In this document: positions 32,376 to 42,102 of the stretch, piece after piece | Layout: every line of letters starts with the position of its first letter | Position numbering within the stretch: the stretch's first letter is position 1 | Origin: Zetaproteobacteria bacterium CG_4_9_14_3_um_filter_49_83 | GTDB taxonomy: Bacteria; Pseudomonadota; Zetaproteobacteria; Mariprofundales; Mariprofundaceae | DNA length: 64,000 nt | NCBI GenBank assembly: GCA_002791545.1 | Contig: PFXG01000025.1 | Span: 1 to 64,000 of the forward strand | Direction of reading: 5' to 3' | Translations under genes and position numbers: made by a program | Notes under the pieces: model-generated | The model's database searches: none | What the model saw: only the letters and a program-made list of their open reading frames with translations | What the model was told of the DNA's origin: nothing

Positions 32376-33644
32376 ATGGAATCCGTTCTCGTTTCACACG
32401 CAGCTATTTATATCGGCTTGGCGGTTGTTTTTGGCCTGTTCATGGCCTGGGGTATCGGGGCGAATGATGTGGCCAATGCGATGGGTACTTCCGTCGGTTC
32501 CAAGTCCCTGACATTTAAACAGGCTGTGATGATTGCCGCTGTTTTTGAGCTGGCAGGGGCAGTGCTCGCCGGTGGCGAAGTTACTGCAACCATCCGTAAG
32601 GGCATTATCGATGTCTCCTCGTTGGGGAGTACGCCTGAATTGCTGGTGTACGGCATGCTGGCCTCGTTACTGGCTGCCGGTATCTGGTTACTGGTGGCTT
32701 CACGACAGGGTTGGCCGGTTTCGACGACGCATTCGATTGTGGGGGCTATCGTCGGATTCGGAGCCGTCGGCATCGGCATGGATGCCGTGCATTGGGATAA
32801 GGTCGGGACGATTGTCGGTAGCTGGGTGAGCTCACCCTTGCTGGCCGGAACGATATCTTTCCTGCTGTTTCGCAGTATTCAAAAGCTGGTGATTGATACC
32901 GACAATCCGGTGGCTATGGCCAAGCGTTATGTGCCGATTTACATCTTTATCGTTGGTTTTGTGATTGCCATGGTGACCATGGTGAAAGGTTTGAAACACG
33001 TCGGCATCTCAATGGATATGAATCAGAATATACTGGTTGCCGCAGCGGTCGGTGTTGCCATTATGCTGATTGGCTCCGCCATGATTCGACGCATCAACAT
33101 CGATCCGGATGCTGATCGTGATTTTCATTTCACCAATATGGAGAAAATTTTCGGCGTTCTGATGATTTTCACCGCCATGGCCATTGCCTTTGCGCATGGC
33201 TCCAATGATGTCGCCAATGCCATCGGGCCCGTCTCGGCGGTGGTTGCTATCGTGCAAAGTGCGGGTGAAATTGCCTCGAAGTCGGCAACGCCAGCCTGGA
33301 TTTTATGGCTTGGCGGTGGCGGTATTGTTCTCGGTCTTGCCACTTACGGTCACAAGGTGATTGCGACTGTCGGTTCCGGTATTACGGAATTAACGCCGAG
33401 TCGCGGTTTTGCGGCGACCCTTGGTGCAGCGGTGACTATCGTGCTTGCATCCGCCATCGGTCTGCCCATTTCAACCACGCATACGCTGGTCGGTGGTGTG
33501 CTCGGTGTGGGGCTGGCCCGTGGTATCGGCGCACTTAACGGTGATGTAATCAAAACCATTTTCATGTCCTGGATCGTGACCCTGCCAGCCGGTGCCGGTC
33601 TGGCGATTTGCTTCTTCTTTATCTTCAAAGGGATATTCACCTGA
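32376..33644 (+). CDS. pit: low-affinity inorganic phosphate transporter (Pit/PiT family)
   Basis: The 422-residue membrane protein has about ten membrane segments and the two inverted PiT signatures: GIGANDVANAMGTSVGSKSL near the N terminus and FAHGSNDVANAIGPVSAVV in the second half. Each is followed by a STTH motif (PVSTTHSIVGAIVG, PISTTHTLVGGVLG). It co-transports phosphate, usually as a metal-phosphate complex, with protons or sodium. It closes the pst-phoU-DUF47-pit block; an intrinsic terminator follows. Confidence 0.96.
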   Translation: MESVLVSHAAIYIGLAVVFGLFMAWGIGANDVANAMGTSVGSKSLTFKQAVMIAAVFELAGAVLAGGEVTATIRKGIIDVSSLGSTPELLVYGMLASLLAAGIWLLVASRQGWPVSTTHSIVGAIVGFGAVGIGMDAVHWDKVGTIVGSWVSSPLLAGTISFLLFRSIQKLVIDTDNPVAMAKRYVPIYIFIVGFVIAMVTMVKGLKHVGISMDMNQNILVAAAVGVAIMLIGSAMIRRINIDPDADRDFHFTNMEKIFGVLMIFTAMAIAFAHGSNDVANAIGPVSAVVAIVQSAGEIASKSATPAWILWLGGGGIVLGLATYGHKVIATVGSGITELTPSRGFAATLGAAVTIVLASAIGLPISTTHTLVGGVLGVGLARGIGALNGDVIKTIFMSWIVTLPAGAGLAICFFFIFKGIFT

Positions 33645-33711
33645 TCAGATTGGCAAGAAATTATACAATACTGCTGGGTTGACTCAGCTCTGCTCGACGT
33701 GCAATGAAGAG

Positions 33712-33737
33712 GGCCGATATTTGTCGGCCTTTTTTTT
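33712..33737 (+). terminator. intrinsic terminator after pit
   Basis: GGCCGA and TCGGCC pair around TATTTG, followed by eight T residues. It ends the phosphate transport operon. Confidence 0.92.
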
Positions 33738-33771
33738 AAAATGAATTATCCGTTGCGCTGAGGTCCGGAAA

Positions 33772-34677
33772 TCAATCTGCCGGCTCAACTTTTTTTCTTT
33801 TCTTTTTACGCAGCTTTTCCATGCCCATCAGTTCGAGTTCTCGAGCGCCTGAAACAACGACATTATCATCCGGTACGAAATCAAGCTCCAGATCACCGAC
33901 TTCATAATCGACGGCGTTAAGGATGACTTTGATGGCATTGAGGCGAGCCTGATGTTTGTCGGTGGAGCGAATGACCGTCCACGGGGCCGCCGCCGTATGT
34001 GTGTTTCGCAGCATTTCGTACTTCACCTTATCGAAATCGTCCCAGCGTTCCTGTGCCTGCACATCAACCTCGGACAGTTTCCACTGACGTAACGGGTCAT
34101 GTGTGCGCCGGTCAAAACGTTTCTTCTGCACCTCTTTGGTGACACTGAAATAGAGCTTTACCAGTATGGTTCCCTGACGCACCAGATCTTTTTCAAAGCC
34201 AACCACGCCTTTCATGAAGTTCCTGTATTCATCGTCAGTACAGAAGCCGAACACCGGCTCGACCATGGCACGATTGTACCAACTGCGATCAAATATTGCG
34301 ATTTCACCACCGCAAGGAAATTGCGAAATATATTTCTGAAAAAACCATTGGCTACGTTGTTCCTCGGTAGGTTTGCCCATGGCAATCACCCGGTAGTGTT
34401 TTTCATTCATGTAGCGGGTGACACTGCGGATGGTGCCGCCTTTACCCGCCGCATCACGCCCTTCAAACAGAATAATCATCCGCTTACCGGAATCTTCGAG
34501 GTAGCGCTGTAACTGGATCAACTCTGCCTGAAACGGTTTGAGTTCCTGTTCCTGTAAATACTTGCTTATTACCGATTTGATCTTGTTATCGTCAAGGCCA
34601 TGTTGCTGCGCCAAAGAATCAAAACATCGCTCAGTCACTACGGCTGGTTGGATTCCTGTTTCGCTATCGGTTGTCAT
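33772..34677 (-). CDS. ppk2: polyphosphate kinase 2
   Basis: The 301-residue PPK2-family kinase transfers phosphate between polyphosphate and nucleotides. It has Walker A FEGRDAAGKGGTIR, the lid segment, and Walker B IAIFDRSWYNRAMVEPV. One PPK2 domain is present, so class I or III, which mainly phosphorylates ADP/GDP or AMP; the class cannot be fixed by eye. The start at 34677 has AGAGGGA at eight bases; a longer reading adds 28 residues of no conserved sequence. It is divergent from ppx. Confidence 0.92.
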   Translation of the reverse strand: MTTDSETGIQPAVVTERCFDSLAQQHGLDDNKIKSVISKYLQEQELKPFQAELIQLQRYLEDSGKRMIILFEGRDAAGKGGTIRSVTRYMNEKHYRVIAMGKPTEEQRSQWFFQKYISQFPCGGEIAIFDRSWYNRAMVEPVFGFCTDDEYRNFMKGVVGFEKDLVRQGTILVKLYFSVTKEVQKKRFDRRTHDPLRQWKLSEVDVQAQERWDDFDKVKYEMLRNTHTAAAPWTVIRSTDKHQARLNAIKVILNAVDYEVGDLELDFVPDDNVVVSGARELELMGMEKLRKKKRKKVEPAD

Positions 34678-34856
34678 GGGTTGTCCCTCTCTTTGCAAGT
34701 GCTGATGTTTAAGCTGTTGATGCATCATAAACAAAAACGCCAAGCCTGAAAAGCTAAACACTCTCCGTTTATATCTTTGCAGCCGTTTTTCTTGCGGCAG
34801 CTTTGATACAGGGCATGATATGCTTATTTGTATGTTTACAGAGGGCAGGTCGTATC

Positions 34857-36401
34857 ATGGAAAATAATACTGAGACAGACACTGAACTAACACCCGGTGC
34901 TTATATTGCGGCCATCGACGTGGGCTCCAATGCGATGCGCCTTGGTATTGCCTTGCGGGATAATAAAGGATTGCCGAGTATGATTTTGCGGCATCGGGAA
35001 CCGGTTCGCCTTGGCCATGATGCATTCACCACCGGCACTTTGTCTGAACTCTCACAGGATGAAGCCGTTGCCGCTTTTCAGCAATTTCGCCGTATTCTTG
35101 ATCGGCATCATGTGGGCACGTTGCGCGGCACAGCGACCAGCGCCATGCGTGACTCCACCAATGGTCGGCAGCTTGTACGGCGGATTCATGATGAAACCGG
35201 CATTATGCTCGATATCATCAGCGGCGAAGAAGAAGCGCGCCTGGTGCATTTTTCGATCAGTAATCGCGTTGATCTGAGGCATCATTTTGCCCTGCTAATT
35301 GATATTGGCGGTGGCAGTGTGGAAGTTACCTTATGTGACGATGGTGAGGTGATGGCATCGCAAAGTTTCAAAATCGGAACGGTACGTTTACTTGAAATGC
35401 TGGGTTCGACCAAAGACTTCAATCTGTTACTGCGTGAATATCTCGATGGTGCACGACGCAAATTACGGGCCCAGATCGGCAAACGAAAGGTCGACTTATG
35501 CGTTGGAACCGGTGGCAACTGTCTGGCTATTGGCGAGCTTGCCTTGCAACTGGGGTTCAGCGAAAGTCAGAATCTGATCACACGCAGAAAGCTTGCCATG
35601 CTCATCGACCGTCTGAGCAAGTTGTCGGTTGAAGAGCGGATCCGCGATTTGGGGCTGCGTCCGGATCGGGCCGATGTGATTCTGCCAGCGGCGATGGTAC
35701 TGCACGAAATCATGGAGCTGGCGGGGGCAAAATCTTTACAAACGCCCGATGCGAGTCTGCTTGATGGTATTTTGCTGGATATGGTGGCACCGGAATTGAA
35801 CCAGATGCATTCACGGCGCGGCAATCTGCTGGGCTGGGCCAGAAGTCTGAAAAAGAAATATCAGGTGGATCAGCATCACGCGATGGCAGTCACCCGGCTG
35901 GCGCTGGATTTATTCGACCAGACCAAACATATGCATCAACTGAATAATTTCGAACGCTTGCTGTTGGAGATTGCTGCCCGGGTGCATGAAATCGGCATGT
36001 ATGTGCGAGTCGGTGGCCATCACCGGCATGCTGCCTACCTGATTATGGCAGCACCGCTACTGGGTCTTGGTGAAGAGGAAAAAGCTCTGCTGGCGCAAAC
36101 GGTTCGATATCAGCGTAAGGCTTATCCAAGTGATACCCATGAGGGCTTTGCCGCGCTGGATGAAAAGGCGCGTGATAAACTCTGGAAAATGAGTGCATTG
36201 CTACGTCTGGCGATTGCCTTGAATAAAGACCGGCGAGACCGTGTCAACAGTGTTGAGGTGGAATGCGACAACGGCACACTTATTCTGCATCTCGAAGGTC
36301 AGGGCGATCTGCTGCTGGAGCGCTGGGCGGCGCTGAAAGAGTCATCGTATGTTAAGCAGGCTTACGGTAAAGATTTGCATCTTGACCTGCATATATCCTG
36401 A
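34857..36401 (+). CDS. ppx: exopolyphosphatase / guanosine pentaphosphate phosphohydrolase
   Basis: The 514-residue enzyme of the Ppx/GppA family removes terminal phosphates from polyphosphate or pppGpp. The N-terminal actin-like ATPase fold shows IAAIDVGSNAMRLGIA and LLIDIGGGSVEVTLC, with SGEEEARLVHFSIS between. The C-terminal 200 residues form the HD-like helical domain (ILLEIAARVHEIGMYV) of the long Ppx form. ATG 34857 begins just before the domain. Ppx versus GppA cannot be separated by sequence alone; ppk1 and ppk2 on either side favour polyphosphate. Confidence 0.9.
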   Translation: MENNTETDTELTPGAYIAAIDVGSNAMRLGIALRDNKGLPSMILRHREPVRLGHDAFTTGTLSELSQDEAVAAFQQFRRILDRHHVGTLRGTATSAMRDSTNGRQLVRRIHDETGIMLDIISGEEEARLVHFSISNRVDLRHHFALLIDIGGGSVEVTLCDDGEVMASQSFKIGTVRLLEMLGSTKDFNLLLREYLDGARRKLRAQIGKRKVDLCVGTGGNCLAIGELALQLGFSESQNLITRRKLAMLIDRLSKLSVEERIRDLGLRPDRADVILPAAMVLHEIMELAGAKSLQTPDASLLDGILLDMVAPELNQMHSRRGNLLGWARSLKKKYQVDQHHAMAVTRLALDLFDQTKHMHQLNNFERLLLEIAARVHEIGMYVRVGGHHRHAAYLIMAAPLLGLGEEEKALLAQTVRYQRKAYPSDTHEGFAALDEKARDKLWKMSALLRLAIALNKDRRDRVNSVEVECDNGTLILHLEGQGDLLLERWAALKESSYVKQAYGKDLHLDLHIS

Positions 36402-36426
36402 GCCATTCCGTTAAAGCGAAAGCGTC

Positions 36427-38511
36427 CTAATTTCCGCCGAGTAATTCAATAAGCTCGGACTGGGCCGAACGAGGCTTGGCATTGGATTTCGGGCGAACAT
36501 AATGGCCATCAGCGCGCAGATTCCACACGCCAGTATTGTCTGCCAGATACAGGCGCAGTCCTTCTTTGAGAACTCTGGCTTTGAGTTTTGCATCAAGCAC
36601 CGGGAAACATGTTTCGACCCGGCGTAGCAAATTTCGATTCATCCAGTCGGCGCTGGCGCAGTACAAGGTGTCATTGCCACCGTTCTGGAAATAATAGATG
36701 CGATGATGTTCAAGAAAGCGGCCCAGCACAGAACGAACGCGGATATTCTCCGAAACACCTTTGATGCCCGGTTTCAGGCAGCAAATACCACGCACCAGCA
36801 GATCAATTTTCACACCGGCTTGTGAAGCCCGGTATAAAGCCTGAATGATTTCCGTTTCTTCAAGGCCGTTCATTTTGGCAATAATGCGTCCTTGCTGGCC
36901 ATTGCGAGCCAGTTCCGCTTCTCTGTCAATCAGCTCAATCATGCCCTTATGCAGGGTAAATGGTGCTTGCAGCATGGTCTTCATGCGCGGTGCCCGGCCC
37001 ATGCCGGTAAGTTGCTGGAATACATTATGCACATCTTCACCAATGTCGGGATTGCAGGTCAGCATACCGAAATCGGTGTAATAACGGGTCGTGATACTAT
37101 GATAATTCCCCGTACCCAGATGTACATAACGATTCATACGGCGACCTTCCCGGCGTACGATCAGCATCATCTTGCCATGTGTCTTGTAACCCACGACACC
37201 GTAAACCACCTGTACGCCCGCAGCATGTAACCGGTCGGCCAGACCGATGTTTTCTTCTTCGTTAAAGCGGGCTCGGAGTTCGATGACGGCAACCACTTCC
37301 TTGCCATTGCGAGCTGCACGAACCAATGCATCAACAATCGGTGAGTCCGGCACAACGCGGTACAGGGTTTGTTTGATGGCCAGTACATTGGCATCCGTTG
37401 CCGCCTGATGCAGTAAATCCATGACCGGTGCAAAGCTCTGGTACGGATGGTGCAGCAGAATATCACTCTTCTGAATGATGTCGAACAGGGAGCCGGGTTC
37501 TTCTTCAGCTTCCATACGTAAGCCTTCAGGTAAGCCCGGCACAAAGGGTTTGAATTTAAGATCCTGTCGGTCCACCGCATCGGAAATGGACGCCAGCCGA
37601 TACAAATTAACCAGTCCGTTGACGCGGAAAAGATCAGACTCACGCAGGTTGAACTGGTGCAGCAGAAAATCTGAAAGGTGACGCGGGCATTTGACTGAAA
37701 CTTCCAGGCGAACCGCCTCCCCGTAACGACGCTCCAGTAACTCGCCGGCAACGGCCTTTTTCAGATCTTCGGTTTCTTCTTCGTGCAAATACAGCTCACT
37801 GTTGCGGGTGACGCGGAATTGATGGCAGGCATTCAATTGCATGCCGGGAAACAGCTCGCCTACAAAAGCGTGGATAATCGAGGAGAGCAGCACAAAGCCA
37901 TGTGGGCATCCGGCAATTTCTTCAGGCATCGGAATGATACGTGGCAGGGAGCGGGGGGCTTGTACAATCGCATGTTGCATTTCACGGCCAAAGGCATCCT
38001 TGCCTTCGAGGCTGACAATGAAATTCAGGATCTTGTTGACCAGACGTGGGAAAGGGTGTGCCGGATCCAGTGCAATCGGAGTGAGTACAGGCAACAGGTT
38101 TGAACGAAAGAAACGTCGAACCCACTGACTCTGCTGCTCAGTCCATTCACCACGGCGTAAAATAAAAATGCCTTCTTTGTGTAAGCTGGGCAACAAGTCC
38201 TGTTCGAGAAGTGCATATTGGTCGAGCACCAGCTTATCGACTGCTTCACGGATTCGCACCAGCGTTTCAGATGTGGTGCTGCCGTCGCTGCCAATGCTGT
38301 TTACGCCCATATTATGCCGGTGTTTATTCATGGCGACGCGAACTTCAAAGAACTCATCCAGATTCGAGCTGCTGATACATAAAAAGCGCAAGCGCTCCAG
38401 CAAGGGTATGGAGGGGTCAGCAGCCATTTCAAATACACGGCGGTTAAAACTGAGCATGCTCAGTTCACGATTCAGGAATAAATCCGGTTGGGTGAGGTCG
38501 ATCGAAGACAC
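36427..38511 (-). CDS. ppk1: polyphosphate kinase 1
   Basis: The 694-residue enzyme makes polyphosphate from ATP. The N-terminal domain begins FLNRELSMLSFNRRVFEMA. The phospholipase-D-like catalytic domains contain the autophosphorylated His in KTHGKMMLIVRREGRRMNRY, followed by HLGTGNYHSITTRYYTDFG. The second His region is in CCLKPGIKGVSENIRVRS. A GTG start at 38511 has AAGGAG eight bases upstream. It is convergent with ppx, only 25 bp apart, so synthesis and breakdown genes face each other. Confidence 0.97.
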   Translation of the reverse strand: MSSIDLTQPDLFLNRELSMLSFNRRVFEMAADPSIPLLERLRFLCISSSNLDEFFEVRVAMNKHRHNMGVNSIGSDGSTTSETLVRIREAVDKLVLDQYALLEQDLLPSLHKEGIFILRRGEWTEQQSQWVRRFFRSNLLPVLTPIALDPAHPFPRLVNKILNFIVSLEGKDAFGREMQHAIVQAPRSLPRIIPMPEEIAGCPHGFVLLSSIIHAFVGELFPGMQLNACHQFRVTRNSELYLHEEETEDLKKAVAGELLERRYGEAVRLEVSVKCPRHLSDFLLHQFNLRESDLFRVNGLVNLYRLASISDAVDRQDLKFKPFVPGLPEGLRMEAEEEPGSLFDIIQKSDILLHHPYQSFAPVMDLLHQAATDANVLAIKQTLYRVVPDSPIVDALVRAARNGKEVVAVIELRARFNEEENIGLADRLHAAGVQVVYGVVGYKTHGKMMLIVRREGRRMNRYVHLGTGNYHSITTRYYTDFGMLTCNPDIGEDVHNVFQQLTGMGRAPRMKTMLQAPFTLHKGMIELIDREAELARNGQQGRIIAKMNGLEETEIIQALYRASQAGVKIDLLVRGICCLKPGIKGVSENIRVRSVLGRFLEHHRIYYFQNGGNDTLYCASADWMNRNLLRRVETCFPVLDAKLKARVLKEGLRLYLADNTGVWNLRADGHYVRPKSNAKPRSAQSELIELLGGN

Positions 38512-38618
38512 GGCTTGCTCTCCTTATGGTCAGCATCAAGACAAGCTGCCGAATACTAGCGGAGCGTGCGACAATTCTCCACGGTTGACGCTGTACCCGG
38601 CTCAGTCAGGATTGGCCA

Positions 38619-40163
38619 ATGGATGAAACACCGATTTCAGTCACCGAGCTGACGGCTCAAATTAAAACATTGCTGGAACAAGGCTTTAGCCGGGTCAGGG
38701 TATGCGGAGAGGTTTCCCGGGTGACCAAACCTGCTTCTGGGCACATGTATTTTACGATCAAGGATCAGCATGCTGCGATTGCAGCCGTGATTTGGCGCTC
38801 GACACTGGTCAGAATGAGTGAACCTTTGAGTGAAGGGCGAGAGTTTGTGTTTACAGGCCATTTAAGCTTATACGAGCCGCGTGGCAGCTACCAAATGGTC
38901 GTGACGCGGGTTGAATTGGCCGGTGCCGGTCAGTTGGCCGCAGAGTATGAACGGCGCAAAGCACTGTTTGCATCCCTCGGCTGGTTTGATAGCGATGCGA
39001 AAAAAACAATACCGGCATTGCCAAAGCATATCGGTATCGTGACATCGGCTTCGACGGCGGCCTTTGAAGATGTCAGAAAAGTTCTGGCGACGCGTCCGGC
39101 ATGGCTGCGCTTAACCTTGTCACCGGCCGTGGTGCAGGGTGATCAGGCGGCAGCATCGGTCAGTGCGGCAATCGCGGCATTGAACAGCATGGCGGATGCA
39201 CCGGATGTAATTCTTCTCGTGCGTGGCGGTGGCAGTGTCGAGGATTTGTGGTGCTTTAACGATGAAAAGCTTGTGCGGGCGATTGTTGATAGTGCTATTC
39301 CGGTGATTACCGGTGTGGGCCATGAGATTGATGTGACGCTGGCTGATTTTGCAGCCGATATGCGCGCCGCCACACCTTCCAATGCGGCTGAAGTTTGTTG
39401 CCCTACACGCCAGGCATTGCGGCAGAAATTGCCCGCCATTGCATCGCTGCAACATGGCTTGCGACAGCGGCTGGCACATCATCGTATGCAGCAACAGCGC
39501 ATGCGTGAGGGGCTGAATTTTCATCTGCATAAAAAAATGGATGCAGGTCATTATAAGACGATGCAGTCGGAGCATCAGTTGCTCAAGGGTGCGCAGCGGC
39601 AACTGGATGCGCAGAAAAAGAGCCTGCGACTGCTTGGCTTGAAACTGGCACAGCATGAGCCGGGTCTCCGGCTTCGCCAGCAGCGCAAACAAGCGCACCT
39701 GCTTTCCCGGCAATTACAGGCTCTGGGCATGCAGAAGCATCAGAATATTCGTCATCTGGGCCAGAACGCTTATGCCCGGTTACAGCGGCAATCATTCGGC
39801 CATGTCATGCAAAGCAAACAGGCGAGTGCGATGCTCGGGCAACGTCTGCTGGCAAGCGGCCCCGATTTGCTGGAGCACAAGCAGCAGCAAAGTGAGCGCC
39901 AAAGCAGCAGCCTGAATGCAGCAGGCAGGCAGACGTTACACAAGCTGCGCTATCAATGGCAATTGGCAGAGCAGAAATTACAGACGCTGAGTCCGCAACA
40001 GGTGCTTGGTCGGGGCTATTCGCTGGCCTTTGATCAGCATGGGCGACTGGTTACAGGTGTGCAGGGTTTGCATGTGGGTGAAGCATTCTCTGTTCAGTTT
40101 CATGACGGCCGAGTCAGCGCTCGGGTGCAGTCAAGTGAGTCAGCCGGGGAGAGTTCACAATGA
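38619..40163 (+). CDS. xseA: exodeoxyribonuclease VII large subunit
   Basis: The 514-residue subunit degrades single-stranded DNA with XseB. An N-terminal OB fold (about 5-105, ISVTELTAQIKTLLEQGF) is followed by the catalytic domain with GIVTSASTAAFEDV, LLVRGGGSVEDLWCFN and ITGVGHEIDVTLADFAADMRA. The C-terminal half is a long Gln/Arg-rich helical region, somewhat longer than in E. coli. It starts behind AGGA and overlaps the next gene by four bases. No xseB lies next to it. Confidence 0.96.
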   Translation: MDETPISVTELTAQIKTLLEQGFSRVRVCGEVSRVTKPASGHMYFTIKDQHAAIAAVIWRSTLVRMSEPLSEGREFVFTGHLSLYEPRGSYQMVVTRVELAGAGQLAAEYERRKALFASLGWFDSDAKKTIPALPKHIGIVTSASTAAFEDVRKVLATRPAWLRLTLSPAVVQGDQAAASVSAAIAALNSMADAPDVILLVRGGGSVEDLWCFNDEKLVRAIVDSAIPVITGVGHEIDVTLADFAADMRAATPSNAAEVCCPTRQALRQKLPAIASLQHGLRQRLAHHRMQQQRMREGLNFHLHKKMDAGHYKTMQSEHQLLKGAQRQLDAQKKSLRLLGLKLAQHEPGLRLRQQRKQAHLLSRQLQALGMQKHQNIRHLGQNAYARLQRQSFGHVMQSKQASAMLGQRLLASGPDLLEHKQQQSERQSSSLNAAGRQTLHKLRYQWQLAEQKLQTLSPQQVLGRGYSLAFDQHGRLVTGVQGLHVGEAFSVQFHDGRVSARVQSSESAGESSQ

Positions 40164-40999
40164 TTGTTTGTCGCTACGTCATGTCGGTATTTACGGCTGT
40201 TTTTTTATTATGTACCGGAACAGCTCAGGCGTTTGAACCTTTGCCTGAGAAATCCGCCTATCATGTGACACAGGGCGGCATTCTTTCGCTGACACTGGGC
40301 AAGCAAGCATCAGGACAGAGTCAAATCAAAGCTTTTGATATCGACTGGCCATGCAGGCAAAAAGATGATGGTGTTCGTTGCTGGATAGGTGTGGATTTGG
40401 CGACCGAACCGGGCCTTTACACGGCAAGCTGGCAAGCGGGCTCCGCGACGAAGAAGCTTCAGTTTAATGTGGAAAAGGGTGACTTTCGTATTTCACGTAT
40501 TACCGTTGAAAAAAACATGGCTACGTTTGATGAAGCATCACTGAAACGTTTGCGGGCCGATCAGCAAGCATTGAAACAGTCGTATGTCCGGCAGGTTGAC
40601 GGGCAGCCCGACCTGGATCTTCTGCTCAAGCCGGCTGAAGGTGTCACATCGACGCCCTTTGGTGCCCAGCGTTATGTCAATGGAGAGGCGCGCTCGCCAC
40701 ATTCGGGTGTGGATATTGCGGCAGCGGAAGGTACAGCGGTGATTGCACCCCTGGCCGGAGAGGTGATACTGGCAGCGTCCATGTTCCTCAACGGCAATAC
40801 GCTGGTCATCGGGCATGGCAATGGTCTGGTGTCGGTGTTTTCTCATCTGAAGCAAATGGATGTGAAATTGGGCGATTACGTACGGCAAGGGCAGGTGATT
40901 GCACAGATTGGCCAGACAGGCAGGGCTACAGGTCCGCATCTGCACTGGGGACTGCGTTTTCGGCAGGCACGCGTTGACCCCTATGCGTTGACGCACTAG
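40160..40999 (+). CDS. secreted M23 (LytM) peptidase
   Basis: The 279-residue protein has a signal peptide (VMSVFTAVFLLCTGTAQA), an N-terminal beta-rich segment and a C-terminal M23 domain. The zinc ligands are visible in HSGVDIAAAEGTAVIAPLAG and GPHLHWGLRF. Enzymes of this family cut peptide cross-links of peptidoglycan or activate amidases. The start overlaps the xseA stop (ATGA). All catalytic His residues are present, so it should be active rather than a LytM activator. Confidence 0.92.
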   Translation: MIVCRYVMSVFTAVFLLCTGTAQAFEPLPEKSAYHVTQGGILSLTLGKQASGQSQIKAFDIDWPCRQKDDGVRCWIGVDLATEPGLYTASWQAGSATKKLQFNVEKGDFRISRITVEKNMATFDEASLKRLRADQQALKQSYVRQVDGQPDLDLLLKPAEGVTSTPFGAQRYVNGEARSPHSGVDIAAAEGTAVIAPLAGEVILAASMFLNGNTLVIGHGNGLVSVFSHLKQMDVKLGDYVRQGQVIAQIGQTGRATGPHLHWGLRFRQARVDPYALTH

Positions 41000-41087
41000 C
41001 AATCAAATATATAGTTTCTGTTTTGTTGGAATCAAGGCAAGATCGTTTGCCGGATATGATGTAAAATGAGTAGGTACTGGAGTTCAC

Positions 41088-41483
41088 ATGGCGGCTAAGG
41101 AATATAAAATTTTCAGTCTGGAGGATGACGTTACGATTCAGGGAATCCTTAAAGGTTTTCTGACGCGTTATATGAAAGATAACCAGTGCGTCTTCAAGCT
41201 CAGTATGTTTTCCGATCCGGTGCAGGGCTTATTCGAGCTGACGTCGAATGGCAACCAGTACAAGGTGATTTTTATGGATGTGCATATGCCTATGCTGACG
41301 GGCGATGAAATCTACGAAAGTTTGAGACATGTTAATCCGGATTTGTTGGGACGCATTCTGTTTGTTACCGGATTTGCCGACGATGTTGCTTCCAGATTTC
41401 CTAATATTGAATTGAACGTATTGCACAAGCCATTTAAGTATGATGATTTTACCACGAAGCTGAATTTTCTCCTGCGCGACTAA
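41088..41483 (+). CDS. single-domain response regulator (CheY-like)
   Basis: The 131-residue protein is a bare receiver domain. It has the acidic residues in IFSLEDDVTIQGIL, the phospho-acceptor Asp in VIFMDVHMPMLTGDEIY, the switch Thr in LFVTGFADDV and the Lys in NVLHKPFKYDDF. There is no output domain. Its kinase is unknown; the genes around it are not signalling genes. Confidence 0.9.
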   Translation: MAAKEYKIFSLEDDVTIQGILKGFLTRYMKDNQCVFKLSMFSDPVQGLFELTSNGNQYKVIFMDVHMPMLTGDEIYESLRHVNPDLLGRILFVTGFADDVASRFPNIELNVLHKPFKYDDFTTKLNFLLRD

Positions 41484-41504
41484 CGTCAATTCTGAGAATT
41501 TGAC

Positions 41505-42098
41505 ATGACATCGGACTGGTGGGCAGGCAATAAGGAGAAACGCTGGGCGCTGATTGTCGCCTTTGTGTGTGTGCTGTTGATTGTGGTTGCAGTTTTGTGG
41601 CCTGCCCAGCCGGAGCATGGAGCGGTAAACGATACTGAACTCTCTGAAGGCCAGGAACAGTCCGAACCCCAGACAGAACGATTGTTACAGCCGAGGAAAA
41701 TTGTTTCCATCACATCACCTGAAACAGCTGCACCTATCAACAATGGCGAAGCAGAGATAGGCGTAACAAAAGCGGATAAATCTACGATTGAACCCTCCAT
41801 AAAAAAAACACCGACTGTTCAGGTCGCACCTACCGGCCCGAGCGTAAAGACGCCGGTTGCAACGGCCAAGGTCAATCAAAGTGGCAGCTATATCCAGGTT
41901 GGCTCTTTCAAACATGCCGGGGGTGCGGCCAAAGTGGCCGATACACTCAAGGCACATGGCTGGCCGGTGATCATCGCCAGTCGAAGCGCCATGCATGCTG
42001 TACAGGTGGGGCCATACAGCGATAAGAAGTCGCTGGAGTCAGCCCGCCAGCAATTAAAGATCAAAGAAAAACTCGACGGATTTGTTGTCCGGCATTAA
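41505..42098 (+). CDS. membrane-anchored SPOR domain protein
   Basis: The 197-residue protein has a membrane segment at about 13-33 (WALIVAFVCVLLIVVAVLW), a low-complexity Pro/Thr/Lys linker, and a C-terminal SPOR domain (SYIQVGSFKHAGGAAKVADT, AVQVGPYSDKKSLESARQQL). SPOR domains bind peptidoglycan stripped of stem peptides at the division septum. It follows the CheY-like gene by 21 bp and an M23 peptidase lies two genes upstream, so a cell-envelope role is likely. Confidence 0.9.
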   Translation: MTSDWWAGNKEKRWALIVAFVCVLLIVVAVLWPAQPEHGAVNDTELSEGQEQSEPQTERLLQPRKIVSITSPETAAPINNGEAEIGVTKADKSTIEPSIKKTPTVQVAPTGPSVKTPVATAKVNQSGSYIQVGSFKHAGGAAKVADTLKAHGWPVIIASRSAMHAVQVGPYSDKKSLESARQQLKIKEKLDGFVVRH

Positions 42099-42102
42099 GC
42101 AC

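Noticed and set aside
38525-38544. Possible Pho box before ppk1 (TGTCTTG ATGC TGACCAT on the minus strand)
   Set aside because: It touches the ribosome-binding site of ppk1, leaving no room for a promoter and leader; the half-sites also match poorly.
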